Translations under genes and position numbers: made by a program
Part shown: in pieces, positions 53,213 to 55,874 of the stretch
Position numbering within the stretch: the first letter of the stretch is position 1
Layout of the letters: each line of letters opens with the position of its first letter
Notes under the pieces: model-generated
The model's database searches: none
The model's input: only the letters and a program-made list of their open reading frames with translations
What the model was told of the DNA's origin: nothing
Assembly: GCA_052170555.1 (NCBI GenBank)
Contig: JBQNAI010000012.1
Location: 1 to 55,874, forward strand
DNA length: 55,874 nt
Source: Scybalousia_A sp052170555
Lineage (GTDB): Bacteria; Bacteroidota; Bacteroidia; Bacteroidales; P3
Reading direction: 5' to 3'

Positions 53213-55579
53213 ATGAATCAATTACCATCATTAATAACAGACTTAGCGGTTATCCTTATTTTAGGTTCGTTATTTTCTTTAATATGCAAGTACCTTAAAC
53301 AGCCGGTTGTATTGGGTTATATAGTGGCAGGGTTTATTGCTGGACCGAATTTTGCCTTTTTTCAAACAGTTAATCTTGACAATATATCTGTTTGGGCAGA
53401 CATAGGTGTGATCTTTTTGCTATTTGGTATGGGGTTGGAGTTCAGTTTCAAAAAACTGTTTGTTATTGGTAAAGTTGGTGGTAAAGCCATAGGGTTTGTT
53501 ATAATTGCATTGGGTTTGACGGGCTTTCTGGTAGGTAGATTTATAGGCTGGAAACCTGCAGATGCGATTCTTTTGGGTGCTATGTTAGTTATGTCATCTA
53601 CTGCTATGATAGTAAAATCTCTTACTGATATGGGGTATAGCAAAGAAAAGTTCGCTCAAATAGTTTTTGGTATTCTAATTTTTGATGACTTGTTTGCAAT
53701 ATTAGTGATGGTCGTATTATCTACTTTCGCTGTCTCTACACAATTTTCAGGTAGTGAGTTAATGATGGTTCTTGTTAGGCTTATTTTCTTTATTGTTATT
53801 TGGATAGTGATAGGTATATTTTTGATACCAACTTTTTTGAAAAAAAATAAGCGACATATTAATGATGAGATACTTTTACTTATTGCGGTAGGATTATGTT
53901 TTGCAATGGTGATGCTATCTGTTAAGGTTGGTTTTTCTTCCGCTTTAGGGGCGTTTGTAATGGGGAGCATATTGGCAGAAACACTGGATCAGGAACGAAT
54001 TTCAAAGGTTGTCGCACCGTTAAAAGATTTTTTTGGAATGATATTTTTTGTGTCTGTAGGTATGATGGTAGATCCTCATGTATTAGCAACGAATATAACT
54101 ACAATAGTTATTATTTCGCTGATACCTATTTTAGGGAAGACTCTATTTTATATAATAGGTATAAAATTAGCAGGAGAAAGTCTTGAAACAAGTATGCGTG
54201 CAGGATTTTCAATGTCTCAAATGGGAGAATTTTCTTTCATTGTTGCACAAACGGGTATCGCATTGAAATTAATTTCTCCTGATGTTTATCCGGTAGCTAT
54301 TGCAGTTAGTGTTTTAACAACCTTCATTACCCCGTATAGTATTCGTTTGGGAGAGCCAGCGTATAATCTTATCCAAAAGATTTTTCCTTATGGAAGACAT
54401 AAAAGATTATATGATGGTAAAAATGGTAGTTCTAATATGATGAAAAATCTTAGCGGGGAGGATGAAAGGGAGAATTCTGTTTGGAGTAAATATTTAAATT
54501 CATATTTCATTAGATTATTTTTATATATCATAATATGTGTAGCAATATTATTGATAAGTTTTAATTTATTACTACCCATTGTAAAAAAGAGTGTTCATCC
54601 CACTATGTTAAGTCTATTATTCGTATTTGCAACATTGATAATCATGGCTCCATTTCTTAGAGGTATGATTCATAATATGGGAAAACAAGCATATTTGTTT
54701 ATAATTTTATGGACGGGATCTCAAAGAAATCAGGACGGGAATACAACGATGACTTCATTTAGGCAAGGTGATAGATTTATATTATCATTTTTAGTTATTG
54801 TAAGGTATGTTATAGCTTTTATATTTGTATTCATTTTATTTAGTGAGTACTTACATGTTCCGGCATTTGTCATACTTATAGTAACTCTTATATTTTTTGC
54901 TTTGATATTCAATAGTAAAAGACTTTTACGTTATAATTGGAAAGTAGAGTCAAGATTTGTTAAAAATTTTAATGCTCGTCAGATTGTAGAAGAACACAAG
55001 AAATCTAAAAACAAACTGAATGAGTTAAATAATTTGCATTGGATAGATTCAAATGTATATTTTGCCGAATATAGCGTGGGAGATGGAGGTAAATTAGCAG
55101 GTAAGAGTTTGAAGAAACTTAATTTCAGAAAAGAGTACAATGTCATAATTATATCTGTAGAACGAGAAGGAAGAGATTTTGACTTCCCCGATGGAGATTT
55201 TTCTTTACAAAGTGGAGATATTTTGTGGATGTTAGGTACTCTTAATTCTCTTAGGCGTTTGGATATGGATGATGAAAGCGTTAATCTTGATTATTCTAAG
55301 ATTATGACTCTAAACCAATTTGATATTTTACAGAGAAATAAGGAAAACTCTACAATTCATTGTTTGACGTTTCAAATAGATAAAGACAGTGAATGGATAG
55401 GCAATTCTCTTATGGACTCTTCACTTATGAAAGACAAATGTATGGTTATTGCTATTGAGAGGGATGATGCCCCTATTATTAATCCATCTTCGCATTTGCA
55501 ATTTAGAGAAAAGGATATAGTGTGGGTTATTGGTGATAAGAGTGTTATATATAAACTTTTAGAAAAAAGTTATTTTTAG
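53213..55579 (+). CDS. KefB-type monovalent cation:proton antiporter (CPA2) with TrkA-C domains
   Basis: A 788-residue inner-membrane protein. Residues about 1-385 are a CPA2 transporter domain of about 12 helices with the family text VVLGYIVAGFIAGPNF, IGVIFLLFGMGLEFSFKKL, LGAMLVMSSTAMIVKSL and SSALGAFVMGSILAET, including FDDLFAILVM with the paired Asp residues. A second hydrophobic region (about 425-590) is followed by two TrkA-C-like regulatory domains (about 610-690, YSVGDGGKLAGKSLKKLNF, and 700-788, FQIDKDSEWIGNSLMDSSL), but no TrkA-N (Rossmann) domain is visible between them. It probably exchanges K+ or Na+ for protons and helps pH and potassium balance. It is a single-gene unit. Confidence 0.9.
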   Translation: MNQLPSLITDLAVILILGSLFSLICKYLKQPVVLGYIVAGFIAGPNFAFFQTVNLDNISVWADIGVIFLLFGMGLEFSFKKLFVIGKVGGKAIGFVIIALGLTGFLVGRFIGWKPADAILLGAMLVMSSTAMIVKSLTDMGYSKEKFAQIVFGILIFDDLFAILVMVVLSTFAVSTQFSGSELMMVLVRLIFFIVIWIVIGIFLIPTFLKKNKRHINDEILLLIAVGLCFAMVMLSVKVGFSSALGAFVMGSILAETLDQERISKVVAPLKDFFGMIFFVSVGMMVDPHVLATNITTIVIISLIPILGKTLFYIIGIKLAGESLETSMRAGFSMSQMGEFSFIVAQTGIALKLISPDVYPVAIAVSVLTTFITPYSIRLGEPAYNLIQKIFPYGRHKRLYDGKNGSSNMMKNLSGEDERENSVWSKYLNSYFIRLFLYIIICVAILLISFNLLLPIVKKSVHPTMLSLLFVFATLIIMAPFLRGMIHNMGKQAYLFIILWTGSQRNQDGNTTMTSFRQGDRFILSFLVIVRYVIAFIFVFILFSEYLHVPAFVILIVTLIFFALIFNSKRLLRYNWKVESRFVKNFNARQIVEEHKKSKNKLNELNNLHWIDSNVYFAEYSVGDGGKLAGKSLKKLNFRKEYNVIIISVEREGRDFDFPDGDFSLQSGDILWMLGTLNSLRRLDMDDESVNLDYSKIMTLNQFDILQRNKENSTIHCLTFQIDKDSEWIGNSLMDSSLMKDKCMVIAIERDDAPIINPSSHLQFREKDIVWVIGDKSVIYKLLEKSYF

Positions 55580-55874
55580 GTGATAATGTGAAGTATTGTA
55601 TTTTGTTCCTGTCTCATTAATGTTTATGACAGTGTAACTTAATATGTCGTTAATGCTATATTTTTTGTTTTGAACATATTTTTTAACGTAAATATTATTT
55701 TTTTTGAATTGCTTTTTTGAATAACTGGTAATGCAAAAATTCTACAAGTTATCTCAATGGATATCAGAGGTATGTATTTTATTATTTTTGTTTTTTTATT
55801 GGCATGGTTAGATGTGGGTAAAAAATATGCATATATTGCGATAAAATCCAAAAATATTATGAAAAAAGAATGAT
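55580..55874. other. Terminal spacer
   Basis: A+T-rich sequence after the antiporter gene to the window edge. No supported gene. Confidence 0.5.

Noticed and set aside
1..55874. CRISPR arrays or rRNA genes
   Set aside because: The repeats found are dispersed palindromes without regular spacers, and no rRNA-like sequence was seen.

Overview
The window looks like a chromosomal segment of a strongly A+T-rich member of the Bacteroidetes, most likely order Bacteroidales. The evidence is gene content (SprA/Sov, a PorE-like protein, GldH, a CHU_C-type secreted protein, DUF5606, RicT/PSP1, PyrB with PyrI) together with repeated promoter boxes of the Bacteroidetes type (TTG, about 19 bases, TAnnTTTGC) and the absence of obvious Shine-Dalgarno sites. 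No rRNA, CRISPR array, prophage or intact insertion sequence is visible. Coding density is low: several A+T-rich deserts of 0.4 to 1.8 kb separate otherwise ordinary housekeeping genes, and some hold gene remnants.

Layout. 1-1316: palindromic repeat and doubtful ORFs. 1317-10241 (minus): sprA, ruvA and a single-domain NAD(P)H-hydrate dehydratase, with a 73-base near-perfect palindrome between the last two. 10381-13247 (plus): POT-family peptide transporter, a small secreted protein interrupted by an in-frame TAA, an S4-like RNA-binding protein and a DUF5606 protein. 13807-18648: the classic rimP-nusA-infB operon followed by tRNA-Arg(CCU); a convergent tRNA-Arg(ACG) follows. 19540-23437: panB, a GH20 beta-hexosaminidase and a small membrane protein. 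23727-26323 (minus): an island with visibly higher G+C, made of decayed gene fragments, an intact carboxymuconolactone-decarboxylase/cupin protein and a frameshifted aldo/keto reductase. 26631-28234 (minus): pyrI and pyrB behind a candidate attenuator with a 29-residue leader peptide. 28294-31840: TPR lipoprotein, tRNA-Pro, a sodium:solute symporter and a C_GCAxxG_C_C protein. 33126-37315: LolC/E-type permease, carbamate kinase and a radical-SAM protein. 39166-42736: PorE-like protein, SRPBCC protein, pyrE and a divergent Nudix gene. 43212-51001: ricT, gldH, PBP1A and a 1189-residue type IX-secreted surface protein. 51536-51937: tRNA-Glu and two tRNA-Ser. 52160-55579: an outer-membrane beta-barrel protein and a KefB-type antiporter.

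How the genes fit together. Type IX secretion and envelope functions are scattered through the window: the SprA translocon, the PorE-like periplasmic protein, GldH, PBP1A and a probable T9SS cargo. Pyrimidine synthesis is represented by pyrBI and pyrE, with an orphan carbamate kinase that shares carbamoyl phosphate with PyrB.

The most interesting non-coding signals are (1) a family of intergenic palindromes built on the unit ATTAAAGTGGGA/ATTAAAGTGTGA, one of them with a 36-bp perfect stem, and (2) the pyrBI leader, which has the layout of a translation-coupled attenuator (promoter, short ORF, U run, hairpin plus U tract) and may start without a 5' untranslated region.
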